From: Fibrobacter succinogenes
GTDB lineage: Bacteria; Fibrobacterota; Fibrobacteria; Fibrobacterales; Fibrobacteraceae
Direction: 5' to 3'
NCBI GenBank assembly: GCA_902794535.1
Contig: CADBHQ010000008.1
Coordinates: 1 to 64,000, forward strand
DNA: 64,000 nucleotides
This document shows positions 45,173-53,404 of the stretch, one piece after another (position 1 is the first letter of the stretch; the number at the start of each line of letters is the position of its first letter). The translations under genes were made by a program, and so were the position numbers. Under the pieces are notes generated by a model that saw nothing but the letters and a program-made list of their open reading frames with translations, was not told where the DNA came from and searched no databases.

Positions 45173-46702
45173 TTACTTGAGGGTCTGAACCTGCACGTCC
45201 CAGCTCTGGTTGCCAAGAGCGATACGGTAGGTGCTTGCAGCGCCGGCCTTCATGTTCTTGGTGTCCACTGCCGGAGCAGCGTTCGGGTCCTTCTTCGGCA
45301 CGCCAATGTGGCGGTTGCCCTTGAGGAATTCGATACCCTTGTTGCCAGCCTTCGTCTGGAGGCAGCCCGTGATGAAGATGGTTTCGTCGGTAACCGGCAG
45401 ACCATTTTCTTCGAGGAGAGCCTTGGCCTTCGGAATGCCCGGTTCGAGAATTTCTTCTGCGCACTGGACGCCCGGATAGGCTTCCTTGAACGGCTTCATG
45501 TTGAACTGGTCGGCAGCGATCTTCACGAGTTCCGGATCCGGTTCGCAAGGAGTCTTACCCTGGTAACCGAGGAGCATCTTGCCGTAGCCTTCGGTCATCT
45601 TGAACCACGTACCGCGGCCTGCAGCCTGGTTCAAGGTGTTCATGTAAGCCTGCTGGAAGTAGAACTGAGAAACCGGCGTCACGGAAGAAGCAAAACCACC
45701 GCGGCGGACGCATTCACTCATGTTCTCGATAACCTTCGGGAACAGGTGGAAGGTCTTGGTTTCACGCATCATGAGGGTGTTGGCGGTAAGAGCGCCACCC
45801 GGCGGGAAGTTGTAGTCCTTGAGGCATTCGACGGCGACGTTGTTGGCTTCCATGAGTTCCGGAATGTGATCGTCGACGATGCTGTCTTCACCGAGGGCGA
45901 GCTTGTAGTCCGTACCCTTGAGGGCGTGGAACATGGAGAACAGGTCGGGCTGAGCCGTACCGCCGGAAAGCGGCTTGCGGCCGAGGTCAACGCCATCTGC
46001 GCCACCTTCGATAGCAGCCTTGTACTGGGCCACACCGGTACCGCAGGTGTCATGGCTATGAATGCGGAGTTCGACCTTGTCGCCGAGGAGCTTACGGGCG
46101 CGCTTGAAGGTTTCATAAACCTTAGTCGGGTTCGTGGTACCAGAAGCGTCCTTGAAGCAAACGGAAGCGAACGGAACGCCTGCGTCCAAAATGTTGCGGA
46201 GGATGCGTTCGTAGAATTCCGGGTTGTGAGCGGCGTTGAGGTCGCATCCCGGAGGAAGTTCCATCATGGTCACGACGACTTCGTGTTCCAGACCGGCGTC
46301 GGTGATGCACTTACCGGAGTAAATGAGGTTGTTGACGTCGTTCAAGGCGTCGAAGTTACGAATACGGGTCATGCCGTGCTTCTTGAACATGTCGGCATGG
46401 AGCTTGATCATATCGCGCGGCTGCGGAGCGAGGGCCACCACGTTAATACCGCGGGCGAGGGTCTGCAGGCGGATGTTCGGGCCTACAACGCGGCGGAATT
46501 CGTCCATCATGTCGAAAGCGTCTTCGCCGCAGTTCTGGTACAGGGCCTGGAAACGGGCGCCGCCACCAGCTTCAAAGTGGGTGATGCCGGCCTTGACGGC
46601 TGCTTCGACAGCGGGCATGAAGTCCTTAGCGAAGACACGAGCACCGAAAATAGACTGGAAACCATCGCGGAACGAGGTATCCTGGAACTTGATCTTTTTC
46701 AT
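45173..46702 (-). CDS. Carboxyltransferase subunit (pyruvate carboxylase B / oxaloacetate decarboxylase alpha type)
   Basis: A 509-residue subunit of a biotin-dependent enzyme interconverting pyruvate and oxaloacetate, or a transcarboxylase 5S-type subunit. The DRE-TIM metallolyase barrel opens with KFQDTSFRDGFQS (Asp/Arg of the active site), contains FKDASGTTNP (the metal-binding and lysine region) and SHDTCGTG. A second helical domain follows. No C-terminal biotinyl (MKM) motif is seen, so biotin would be on a separate protein. The start at 46702 follows AGGAAAA; upstream in-frame codons are not supported. Succinate production needs oxaloacetate, which fits the lineage. Confidence 0.9.
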   Translation of the reverse strand: MKKIKFQDTSFRDGFQSIFGARVFAKDFMPAVEAAVKAGITHFEAGGGARFQALYQNCGEDAFDMMDEFRRVVGPNIRLQTLARGINVVALAPQPRDMIKLHADMFKKHGMTRIRNFDALNDVNNLIYSGKCITDAGLEHEVVVTMMELPPGCDLNAAHNPEFYERILRNILDAGVPFASVCFKDASGTTNPTKVYETFKRARKLLGDKVELRIHSHDTCGTGVAQYKAAIEGGADGVDLGRKPLSGGTAQPDLFSMFHALKGTDYKLALGEDSIVDDHIPELMEANNVAVECLKDYNFPPGGALTANTLMMRETKTFHLFPKVIENMSECVRRGGFASSVTPVSQFYFQQAYMNTLNQAAGRGTWFKMTEGYGKMLLGYQGKTPCEPDPELVKIAADQFNMKPFKEAYPGVQCAEEILEPGIPKAKALLEENGLPVTDETIFITGCLQTKAGNKGIEFLKGNRHIGVPKKDPNAAPAVDTKNMKAGAASTYRIALGNQSWDVQVQTLK

Positions 46703-46832
46703 AGTGTTTTCCTGTGGGATAAATCCCTTGTTTTTACTGTACAATAAAATACGGGGGTAAATTTAGAAAAGTAAGGAGTCGAAAGTCGGGTTCAGGAAGG
46801 TAAATGAGGTGTAAAACCAACTTGAAAATGGG

Positions 46833-47369
46833 TTATTGCAGGACGTTGCCGAAAAGTTCTTGCAACATGATACGAATTGGTCTGGGAAGTAGCGAGTCTG
46901 GCTGCCTGCTGACCCAAACGATGCGTGCGCTTTGACCGTTAATGAGATAGGTGTCTATAAGCTGACGCTGGTTGTTGAAAATCTCGAAGCGGACCTCGAT
47001 ACGGTCCGGAATGAAGGACCAACCTGTGGCACGGTCTTCCCAATGCATAATGTACGGAATGATCACATAGTCAAATTGCTCAAGATCCTTGTCGAGAATT
47101 TGATCGATTGTTACGGGAACCGGAATAATCGAAATGGCGCTGGTGTAACGCTGCAGTTCCTTGGAAAGAGCTTGGATGACATCTGTACCCGAAGTCTCGT
47201 AGACGATGCTGCCGTATGTTCCGTTGGCCGGGGTGACCAAAAGGATTCGCGATTGCGGATACAGCGTTTTGGGCGACGGGTTCAGAAACGTGTGATGGTA
47301 CGATGCAGAGCATCCGGTTGTAATCATGGCCAATGCGATGGCGAAAACGAGAAGAATAAATTTGTGCAT
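46833..47369 (-). CDS. DUF4823 lipoprotein
   Basis: A 178-residue lipoprotein. The start at 47369 follows AAGGA and gives a lipobox TTGC at about residue 20. The mature domain matches DUF4823: GTYGSIVYETSGTDVIQAL, then the telltale PYIMHWEDRATGWSFIPDR at about 95-115 (residues HWEDRAT conserved). The in-frame sequence further upstream is not part of the gene. Function unknown. It is divergent from the aspartoacylase gene, 69 bp between start codons. Confidence 0.85.
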   Translation of the reverse strand: MHKFILLVFAIALAMITTGCSASYHHTFLNPSPKTLYPQSRILLVTPANGTYGSIVYETSGTDVIQALSKELQRYTSAISIIPVPVTIDQILDKDLEQFDYVIIPYIMHWEDRATGWSFIPDRIEVRFEIFNNQRQLIDTYLINGQSARIVWVSRQPDSLLPRPIRIMLQELFGNVLQ

Positions 47370-47438
47370 AATAAGTCCTTTGAGGGACTTTAAATATAGA
47401 TATTTAACGAAATTAGAGGCTTTTGCTATATTTACAGT

Positions 47439-48335
47439 ATGAGTTTGATTAATACCATTGTCGTTGCCGGGGGAACCCATGGTAACGAACGGACGGGCGT
47501 GCGCTTGGTCCAGAAATGGATGGAACACCCCGAATGTTACAGTTCGCTTTGTAGCGCCAAGGTCGATTTGGTGCTTTCGAATCCTGAGGCGGTGCGTTTG
47601 AACCGCCGGTATCGTGATTTTGACTTGAATCGCGCTTTTTCGCAGACTTGTTTGGATGTGAATGCAATCCCGCAACAGTACGAGTTCCGTCGCGCAAAAG
47701 AATTGAATGCGCTTTATGGCCCGAAGGGGACTGCTACCAAGACGGACTTACTCTTGGATGTGCACAATACAGGCTCGAATATGGGCAACTGCTTGATTCT
47801 TTCGGCACGAGACCCGTTTACGATGCGCGCCTCGGCGGTGCTGACGCAGGAATTCAAGGATGCGTGGATTTATTACCAGCCCGAAGAACGCTCTGCATCG
47901 CCGTACTTTGGAACGGTGGCGAAGGCGGATGTGTGTATCGAGATTGGCCCGCAACAGCATGGAACGCTGGATGCCGCGATTTTCGAGGAAACGGAACGCC
48001 TGGTGAAACGCTACCTGGAATTGGCCGAGGAATGGAACCGCGGCGAATTGCAGAAACGCCCGCCAATCAAGGTGGAAGTGTATACGCAGTTCAAGGATTT
48101 GGGTTACCCCAAGCCGCAGGGCGGTGGCCCGATTCAGGCGATGATTCATCCGGAATTGATGGGTCGCGACTATCGCGAACTCAAGGATGGCGACAAGTTG
48201 TTCCGCACATTCGATGGCGAAGATATTTTGTACCATGGCGAAAGCCCGGTGTATCCGATTTTCATTAGCGAGCCTGCGTACTACGAAAAGGACATTGCGA
48301 TGAGCCTCACGGTGAAAAGCGTCGAGGAATGGTAG
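47439..48335 (+). CDS. Aspartoacylase/succinylglutamate desuccinylase-family zinc hydrolase
   Basis: A 298-residue M14-like zinc hydrolase. The first zinc-ligand cluster is VAGGTHGNERTG (His and Glu, about residues 11-22). The second ligand is in LDVHNTGSNMGN (about 107-118). RLNRRYRDFDLNRAF and the YYQPEERSASPYFGTVA region match substrate-carboxylate binding in AspA. It would hydrolyse an N-acyl amino acid such as N-acetylaspartate; the natural substrate here is unknown. It is followed by the hairpin repeat and an acidic hypothetical protein. Confidence 0.9.
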   Translation: MSLINTIVVAGGTHGNERTGVRLVQKWMEHPECYSSLCSAKVDLVLSNPEAVRLNRRYRDFDLNRAFSQTCLDVNAIPQQYEFRRAKELNALYGPKGTATKTDLLLDVHNTGSNMGNCLILSARDPFTMRASAVLTQEFKDAWIYYQPEERSASPYFGTVAKADVCIEIGPQQHGTLDAAIFEETERLVKRYLELAEEWNRGELQKRPPIKVEVYTQFKDLGYPKPQGGGPIQAMIHPELMGRDYRELKDGDKLFRTFDGEDILYHGESPVYPIFISEPAYYEKDIAMSLTVKSVEEW

Positions 48336-48336
48336 T

Positions 48337-48383
48337 TTTAGACGAGAGAACGCCGCTGCGCGGCTACAGACGAGAGACGAAAG
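48337..48383 (+). repeat. Intergenic hairpin repeat element, copy 2
   Basis: TTTAGACGAGAGAAC then hairpin GCCGC-TGC-GCGGC then TACAGACGAGAGACGAAAG, ending 3 bp before the ATG at 48387. Flanks match copy 1 at 13407-13453 while the stem differs in a compensating way (GGCGC/GCGCC there). Confidence 0.8.
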
Positions 48384-48386
48384 AAT

Positions 48387-49031
48387 ATGAGCGAAGAAAA
48401 TGAAGAACTGAAGGAAATCTCGGGCGAAGAACGTCTGAAGAATTTCATGGACTTGGTGCAGAACCAGAAAAACGAACCGTGGGATTCCCGCCTTTCGGAT
48501 ATTTTGGATGCCTTCGAGGATTTCTTGACGCTTCGTCCGGAACCGCCGCAGGAATGGCAGGAAACCTATGCCAAGAGTGGAAAGGAATTTGACTACTACC
48601 AGGTGGTGCTGCCGCAGGATTTCCAGGACCCGTACGAAGACGACTTGGGCAATATCCGCAGACTCCGCAACGAGTTCGAACGTACGCCTTCGACGATGGC
48701 GCTGGAACACGAACTGGTAAGCCGCAACTACTTTATCTTCGAAAACGGCCACGCCGAAGCGATTCCGGCACCGCGTCCGATGCTGATGCTTGAAAGCAAG
48801 GACCGCGATGACGACGAGGAAGAACAGGAAGGCGACATTACGTGGGATTGCTGCATCTCGATTTTCCCGGATGGCAGCTACATTGCCTACAACCTGAATC
48901 ACGATGACGAAGAAGAACTCGGCGAAGACTTTAAGGCCGAATTCGACAAGCATATCGATGTGCTTTCGAAGTTGCAGTTGGTGATTCCGGTGGAAGGCCG
49001 CGATTACGGGATTCTGAATAGCAGATGTTAA
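48387..49031 (+). CDS. Acidic cytoplasmic protein of unknown function
   Basis: Unrecognised 214-residue protein, strongly acidic (for example DDDEEEQEGD), without signal peptide or membrane segment. It has a helical N-terminus (about 10-80) and a mixed C-terminal domain (about 140-205, CCISIFPDGSYIAYNLNHDDEEEL). It lies between aspartoacylase and the HAD phosphatase on the plus strand. The hairpin repeat supplies the only visible leader sequence. Confidence 0.7.
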   Translation: MSEENEELKEISGEERLKNFMDLVQNQKNEPWDSRLSDILDAFEDFLTLRPEPPQEWQETYAKSGKEFDYYQVVLPQDFQDPYEDDLGNIRRLRNEFERTPSTMALEHELVSRNYFIFENGHAEAIPAPRPMLMLESKDRDDDEEEQEGDITWDCCISIFPDGSYIAYNLNHDDEEELGEDFKAEFDKHIDVLSKLQLVIPVEGRDYGILNSRC

Positions 49032-49235
49032 AGGGGAAAGTATGGGACTAAAGTCCCAACAGCTCGGCTCGATCATGCCAGCCCGCTAGCGGTCTGTCGC
49101 GATGCTCGCCTTAGGCTGTTGTCCCCTCGCTTAAGCCTCGGCTTAGCCTAAACCGCACGCTCACATGGCCGTTCCGGAATGTTCACTTAGCGGTTAGGCT
49201 TTCACCGAGTCTTTCGCTACCCTTTCCCCTAGGGG
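49032..49235 (-). ncRNA. Structured intergenic element, copy 1
   Basis: On the minus strand, stem P1 arms lie at 49200-49190 and 49156-49145 (AGCCTAACCGC with GCGGTTTAGGCT, one bulge). They enclose TAAGTGA, ACAT, a small hairpin CCG-GAA-CGG, GGCC, ATGT and GAGCGT. Copy 2 at 59655-59720 keeps the loops and changes the stems. A hairpin lies at each end (TAGGGGT/ACCCCTA and GGGACT-TT-AGTCCC). No coding potential was seen. Confidence 0.6.
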
Positions 49236-49262
49236 TTGGACCCCTAAAACCCCGATGGATGT

Positions 49263-50231
49263 ATGGAAAGATTAGAAACAGAAATCTACCTGCGGTATAA
49301 GCAAATCATTGAATCGCAGGGTGTGGGGACGAGTGTGCTCGCAGGTGGCGAGTCGCCTGCGCCGCGTTACACGCACATGGAAGATTTGCTGGACCGTTAC
49401 GATGCTTTCTGCTTTGACGGCTATGGCACGCTTTATAACCGCGGAAGCTTTGTTTACGAGGGCGCGCTGGATTGGTATACAATGCTGCGCGCCGCGGGAA
49501 AGCAGATGCGCCTGATTACGAATGCGGCGTCTGATGTGGATTCGGTGTTGGCCGCAGATGCCGGAAAGCGAGGCTTCGCGTTTAGCGAGGCCGAGACGAT
49601 TTCTTCGGGAAGCTTGCTGAAGGATTTGTGCGCTGAATTGCGCGGTCGCAGTGTCGAATCTAGTCGTGGCGTTCGTCGTGAGGTTCGTGAGGTGTATTAC
49701 ATCGGTCGCGAAACGGGTAAGCATGTGCTCGAAGGTTGCGGTATTAAGGCGGTGGCCCCGGCTGGTGAACCTGTGGAACCGATTGTGGCGATTTCGTCGG
49801 CGAAGGATACGCCTGAAACTTATGAACAGGCGGTCAAAATTTTGAAGCGCCCTGGCGCAATGCTCCTGGTTCTGAATTCCGATGCATGGGCGCCGAAGAT
49901 TCCTAGAGACGATGGCGTGACGGTGCGCGAACCTGTTTCGGGTGCGCTTAGTGAGAGGTTGCGTCGCGATTCCATGTGTGAGACGAATGGTGGCGCTGGC
50001 TGCGAGACATTTTATTTGGGAAAGCCTTTTCCGGCGATTTGGGAGAAGGTCAAGCGGAGTTTGCCTGAGGGCTCTCGTGTGCTGATGGTGGGCGATACCT
50101 TGGGCACGGATGTGCTCGGCGCAAAGGTTGCGGGCTTTGATTCGGCGCTCGTTGTTGGCCGCAATGTGCCGGCTGATGAACTTGAGGTTGATGAACGCGC
50201 TCTTGGCATAAGGCCGGATTATTACTTATAG
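49263..50231 (+). CDS. HAD-superfamily (subclass IIA, NagD-like) phosphatase
   Basis: A 322-residue cytosolic HAD hydrolase. Motif I is CFDGYGTLYNRG (Asp and Gly, about residues 49-60; Tyr is in place of the usual second Asp, seen in some IIA members). Motif II Thr is in LITNAASD, and the late acidic motif is MVGDTLGTDVLGAKVAG (about 276-292). A large C2 cap lies between. Length fits the NagD/IIA group. The second catalytic Asp of motif I is replaced by Gly-Tyr, so activity should be tested. Substrate is unknown. Confidence 0.85.
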   Translation: MERLETEIYLRYKQIIESQGVGTSVLAGGESPAPRYTHMEDLLDRYDAFCFDGYGTLYNRGSFVYEGALDWYTMLRAAGKQMRLITNAASDVDSVLAADAGKRGFAFSEAETISSGSLLKDLCAELRGRSVESSRGVRREVREVYYIGRETGKHVLEGCGIKAVAPAGEPVEPIVAISSAKDTPETYEQAVKILKRPGAMLLVLNSDAWAPKIPRDDGVTVREPVSGALSERLRRDSMCETNGGAGCETFYLGKPFPAIWEKVKRSLPEGSRVLMVGDTLGTDVLGAKVAGFDSALVVGRNVPADELEVDERALGIRPDYYL

Positions 50232-50347
50232 ATTTTTAAAGGGTTTGTTAACTCACTATAACTAAAGAAAAGGGGTTGACGGCTTCGCCAGTTCCCGCTT
50301 ACGCGGCTGGCTTGCCGCCCTTCGGGCTTATCGCTTCGCTCAAAGTC

Positions 50348-50427
50348 CTAAATTCTTTTCACGGGCTTGCGCCCACAAAAGAATTTAGTCGAACCCTCTT
50401 CGAGGGTTCTTAGAAACCCTTCCCGCC
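50348..50427. repeat. Hairpin-rich intergenic stretch with inverted tRNA-Gly copy
   Basis: CTAAATTCTTTT (50348-50359) pairs with AAAAGAATTTAG (50377-50388) around GGGC-TTGC-GCCC. It is followed by GAACCCTC-TTC-GAGGGTTC. The segment at 50400-50426 is an inverted, near-exact match to bases 50474-50499 of tRNA-Gly (T-arm and acceptor end). The rest of 50232-50347 is GC-hairpin-rich with no ORF. Confidence 0.7.
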
Positions 50428-50471
50428 AAAAACAAAAGACCAGACTTTTAGTCTGGTCCTTTTGTTTTTTA
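50428..50471 (-). terminator. Terminator of tRNA-Gly
   Basis: On the minus strand: AAAAACAAAAGGACCAGACT-AAA-AGTCTGGTCTTTTGTTTTT. A long stem with one bulged base directly after the tRNA 3' end. Confidence 0.9.
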
Positions 50472-50472
50472 G

Positions 50473-50545
50473 AGCGGGAAAAGGGTTTCGAACCCTCGAC
50501 ATCGACCTTGGGAAGGTCGCGCTCTACCAACTGAGCTATTCCCGC
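50473..50545 (-). tRNA. tRNA-Gly (CCC)
   Basis: A 73-nt cloverleaf. The acceptor GCGGGAA pairs with TTCCCGC, with discriminator T. The anticodon stem CGACC/GGTCG encloses TTCCCAA, anticodon CCC. The T-arm is GAGGGTTCGAAACCCTT. No CCA is encoded. The 3' part is duplicated in inverted orientation at 50400-50426. Confidence 0.96.
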
Positions 50546-50636
50546 GAGTGTTGCTAATTTAGAAAAAATGCGGTGTTTGTAAAGGGGTAGGGTTCTTCGG
50601 GCGTGTTTATAGGCTTGATTTTTCTATCATTAGGGC

Positions 50637-51194
50637 ATGAAAGTTTTTGCATTGTGCTTTGTGCTGCTTATTTCGGTTGGATATGCCGAAGAAAAGTCCA
50701 TGTGGACTAAATTTGTGGAATTTTTCACTCCGACTTCTGAAGTGGAAGGCGATGGCCCTCTTTATGATGAACTGCGTGAGCTGGACCGAAAAATCAATCG
50801 TGTCGAGGGCAAGTATGCTCGCGAACGTCGCCCGATGAACAAGGAACGTTACAAGAAAGAACTGAGCCAATTGCGCGAAGATCGTGAAAAACTGGTGAAG
50901 AAAATCGAGGCTGAAGAAAAGAACAAGGGCAAGTCTTCGTCGTCTGTCGCAAAGTCTTCTTCTTCGAAGAAGGTTTCTTCTAGTAGCGTCGCAAGTTCTT
51001 CTTCGCAGGCTGTTTCTTCTGCGGCACAATCTTCTTCAAGTGCAGAAGCCGTTGTTGATGTAGCTACTTGCAAGCCGGATACAGTGTATGTCCGCGACAC
51101 GGTCGTTGTGCACGACACGCTTTACGTGATGCTTGCTCCGAAGCCGGAACCTGCTCCGAAAGCGGATTCTAGTGCGGCTAAAGAAAAGAAGTAA
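50637..51194 (+). CDS. Exported coiled-coil protein with serine-rich linker
   Basis: Unrecognised 185-residue secreted protein: signal peptide (about residues 1-18, SVGYAEEK), a charged coiled coil (about 40-95, repeated Glu/Lys/Arg heptads), then a Ser-rich linker of the Fibrobacter type (about 97-138, SSSSVAK, SSSSKKV) and a short tail with two Asp-Thr-Val stretches (DTVYVRDTVVVHDTLYV). It lies 2 bp before sfsA, so both are likely on one transcript. The linker type suggests surface location. Confidence 0.75.
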   Translation: MKVFALCFVLLISVGYAEEKSMWTKFVEFFTPTSEVEGDGPLYDELRELDRKINRVEGKYARERRPMNKERYKKELSQLREDREKLVKKIEAEEKNKGKSSSSVAKSSSSKKVSSSSVASSSSQAVSSAAQSSSSAEAVVDVATCKPDTVYVRDTVVVHDTLYVMLAPKPEPAPKADSSAAKEKK

Positions 51195-51196
51195 TC

Positions 51197-51928
51197 ATGC
51201 GTTACGCCAATATCGTCATGGGACGGTTCCTTTCTCGGCCTAACCGTTTTATTGCCCATGTCGAAATTGATGGCGTCAATACGGTTGTTCATGTTAAGAA
51301 CACTGGCCGTTGCAAGGAATTGTTGGTGCCTGGCTGCACGGTGTATCTGGAAAAATCCACGAATCCAGCCCGCAAGACCCCGTACGATTTGGTGACTGTA
51401 GAAAAGAAGGTAAAACGCAAGGGCCGGATCAAATCTATGCTGGTCAATATGGATAGCCAGGCTCCCAACAAGGTGGCGGGGGAATGGATTCAGGCCCATG
51501 AGGAATTGTTCCCGAAGTTGTCATTTGTGAAACCGGAGTACACCTTCGGAAAATCTCGGTTCGACTTTTATATTGAATTTGGGAAACACAAGATGTTTAT
51601 CGAGGTGAAGGGCTGTACCTTGGAATTCGATGGTCATGCCTATTTCCCGGATGCTCCTACGGAACGAGGGGTGAAACACCTGACGGAATTGACGGAAATC
51701 CTGCGACAAAAATGTTGCGATGACGATGGAACGCCCTATGAATGCGGCATTCTGTTCTTGATTCAGATGAAGGGGTGCCATTGCTTTTCGCCTTACGATG
51801 TGGCTCAGCCGGAATTCGGTGAAGCATTGCGCAGGGCGCGGGATGCTGGTGTCAAGGTGTTTGTCTACGACTGCAAAGTAACGCCTCGGACCTTGATTGC
51901 CGATGCGCCTGTAGCTCAGGAATTGTAG
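51197..51928 (+). CDS. sfsA: SfsA family DNA/RNA nuclease-like protein
   Basis: A 243-residue SfsA (sugar fermentation stimulation protein). The fold is an OB-like domain followed by a PD-(D/E)XK-like nuclease. Visible are GRFLSRPNRFIAHVEIDG (residues 9-26), HVKNTGRCKELLVPG (about 34-48), and the nuclease half with KSRFDFYIEFG and MFIEVKGCTLE, which supply the Asp, Glu and Lys. The role in E. coli was first linked to maltose metabolism and DNA binding; its true function is unresolved. It follows the coiled-coil protein by 2 bp. Confidence 0.93.
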   Translation: MRYANIVMGRFLSRPNRFIAHVEIDGVNTVVHVKNTGRCKELLVPGCTVYLEKSTNPARKTPYDLVTVEKKVKRKGRIKSMLVNMDSQAPNKVAGEWIQAHEELFPKLSFVKPEYTFGKSRFDFYIEFGKHKMFIEVKGCTLEFDGHAYFPDAPTERGVKHLTELTEILRQKCCDDDGTPYECGILFLIQMKGCHCFSPYDVAQPEFGEALRRARDAGVKVFVYDCKVTPRTLIADAPVAQEL

Positions 51929-51934
51929 TTTCTG

Positions 51935-52792
51935 TTAGTCGTTAATTGTAAATCCGCGGCGGAAATTCTCGATGAGGCAGCAGCTGATGCTGACATCGGT
52001 TTCGTATTCGGGAATGTCTTCGCGCTTGACCCACAGGGCTTCGGAAAGTTCTTCCTTTTGCATGTGGATGGTGTCATCGCCATCGAGTTCGGCGGTAAAG
52101 CCTGCGATGAGTGAATCGCTGAAAGCCCACGGCTGCGAACTGAAGTAGCGGATGTTTTTCACGCGGAGGCCCGCTTCTTCCAAAACTTCGCGCTTGACAG
52201 CCTGTTCCAAGCTTTCACCGACTTCGACAAAGCCTGAAATCAAGAAGAGTCTTGGGTTCGGATTGTCGATGTTGTGTGCCATCAGGAGTTTGTCTCCGTT
52301 ACGGACGGCCACAATCACGACAGGCGAGATTCTCGGGTAAACGACATTGCCGCATTTGGGACAAATGATGGATCGTTCGTGGTCACCGCGAATGGTCACG
52401 TTCCCACAACGTCCGCAAAACTTGTTCAGCGATTCCCAATGAGCGATGTGAGCGGCGGTGGCGCCTCCCATGCGTTCCACAGGATTCATGCCGCGGAAGG
52501 TTCGGTTGCCCATGTATTCGTAACCAGCAGGAGCTTCGGCATCGATTGCTGTCTTGCTGTCGTCTAAGAAGAAGGCTGTGTCGTCGATGCTAAAAAGGTA
52601 ATGGCCTTCGAAGTCGGCAAGTGTTTTGCCTTCAAACGCAAGAAGTTCTCCGACTTGCGGGATAACGTAGCTTTCGCCCTCTTTTTTGAGGAGCGTCTTG
52701 GAACCGTTATAGCGAATGACAAAGTCGGTGGCCTTGGGGTCTGCGACCTTGAATTCATTGTTGAATTTATGCGGTGCGATTTCGTGAATCAT
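51935..52792 (-). CDS. nudC: NADH pyrophosphatase / RNA decapping Nudix hydrolase
   Basis: A 285-residue NudC-type Nudix enzyme that cleaves NAD(H) or removes NAD caps from RNA. A zinc ribbon is clear (CGRCGNVTIRGDHERSIICP, then KCG, about residues 125-145). The Nudix box reads GFVEVGESLEQAV followed by KREVLEEAGL, with all conserved Glu and Gly, and the downstream SQPWAFSDSLIAGF matches the SQPWPFPxS motif that defines NADH-specific members. I chose the ATG at 52792; the TTG at 52870 would add an unlikely hydrophobic N-terminus. It converges on sfsA. Confidence 0.92.
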   Translation of the reverse strand: MIHEIAPHKFNNEFKVADPKATDFVIRYNGSKTLLKKEGESYVIPQVGELLAFEGKTLADFEGHYLFSIDDTAFFLDDSKTAIDAEAPAGYEYMGNRTFRGMNPVERMGGATAAHIAHWESLNKFCGRCGNVTIRGDHERSIICPKCGNVVYPRISPVVIVAVRNGDKLLMAHNIDNPNPRLFLISGFVEVGESLEQAVKREVLEEAGLRVKNIRYFSSQPWAFSDSLIAGFTAELDGDDTIHMQKEELSEALWVKREDIPEYETDVSISCCLIENFRRGFTIND

Positions 52793-52962
52793 GGTCTGTG
52801 CGGATTTTAATTTTTTGCGGAAAAGATAGTAATTGAAGTAAATATAGATGTTATAAAGGGAATGCTCCAAATGCTGGTAAAGTTGAATTTACAATTATTT
52901 TGAATCTAAAGTCGGAAAAATTGATTACATATAATATCATAACTACAAGAAGGAGAAATGAC

Positions 52963-53337
52963 ATGAAATACTTTGTCAAAGGTTTTGAAAATTACGCAAA
53001 TTTCAGCGGTAGAGCGACAAGAACAGAATACTGGATGTTCTATCTCTTTTATACCATCTTCTACTTTTTGATATATGGTATTATTTTTGTTGGCGCGTCT
53101 ATGCAAAACGATACTGTGATCACGGCCGGTTCGGCTTTGGTTGTTTTGTACGTTTTAGGAACCTTGCTTCCTATGTGGACCGTAAGTGTCCGTAGATTGC
53201 ATGACATAGGGAAGAGCGGCTGGTTTATTCTTATCAATATGATTCCTATTGCAGGTGCAATTTGGTTCTTGGTCCTTATGTGCACGGATAGTCAGCCTGG
53301 ATCGAATTCGTATGGCACTAATCCGAAAGGGCTATAA
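52963..53337 (+). CDS. DUF805 membrane protein
   Basis: A 124-residue inner-membrane protein of the DUF805 family. The start at 52963 has AAGGAGA 7 bp upstream. It has three hydrophobic segments (about residues 22-45, 55-73 and 84-105) and the hallmarks FSGRATRTEYWMF at the N-terminus and SVRRLHDIGKSGWFILI near the third segment. Function is unknown. A bidirectional terminator follows. Confidence 0.92.
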   Translation: MKYFVKGFENYANFSGRATRTEYWMFYLFYTIFYFLIYGIIFVGASMQNDTVITAGSALVVLYVLGTLLPMWTVSVRRLHDIGKSGWFILINMIPIAGAIWFLVLMCTDSQPGSNSYGTNPKGL

Positions 53338-53350
53338 TTTTTAGTGTACT

Positions 53351-53386
53351 CAAAAAAAACGCTGCCAATTTGGCAGCGTTTTTTTT
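53351..53386. terminator. Bidirectional terminator between DUF805 and speA
   Basis: AAAAAAAACGCTGCCA-ATT-TGGCAGCGTTTTTTTT, a perfect stem with A and T runs on both sides. It serves the plus-strand DUF805 gene and the minus-strand speA gene. Confidence 0.92.
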
Positions 53387-53404
53387 AGCCTTTGTTTGGG
53401 GTAA

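Noticed and set aside
45308-46747. Plus-strand open frame opposite the carboxyltransferase
   Set aside because: Antisense shadow; the minus-strand protein has clear metal and lysine motifs.
52793-52870. N-terminal extension of nudC from a TTG codon
   Set aside because: The added residues are hydrophobic and unlike NudC; the ATG at 52792 gives the family's normal length.
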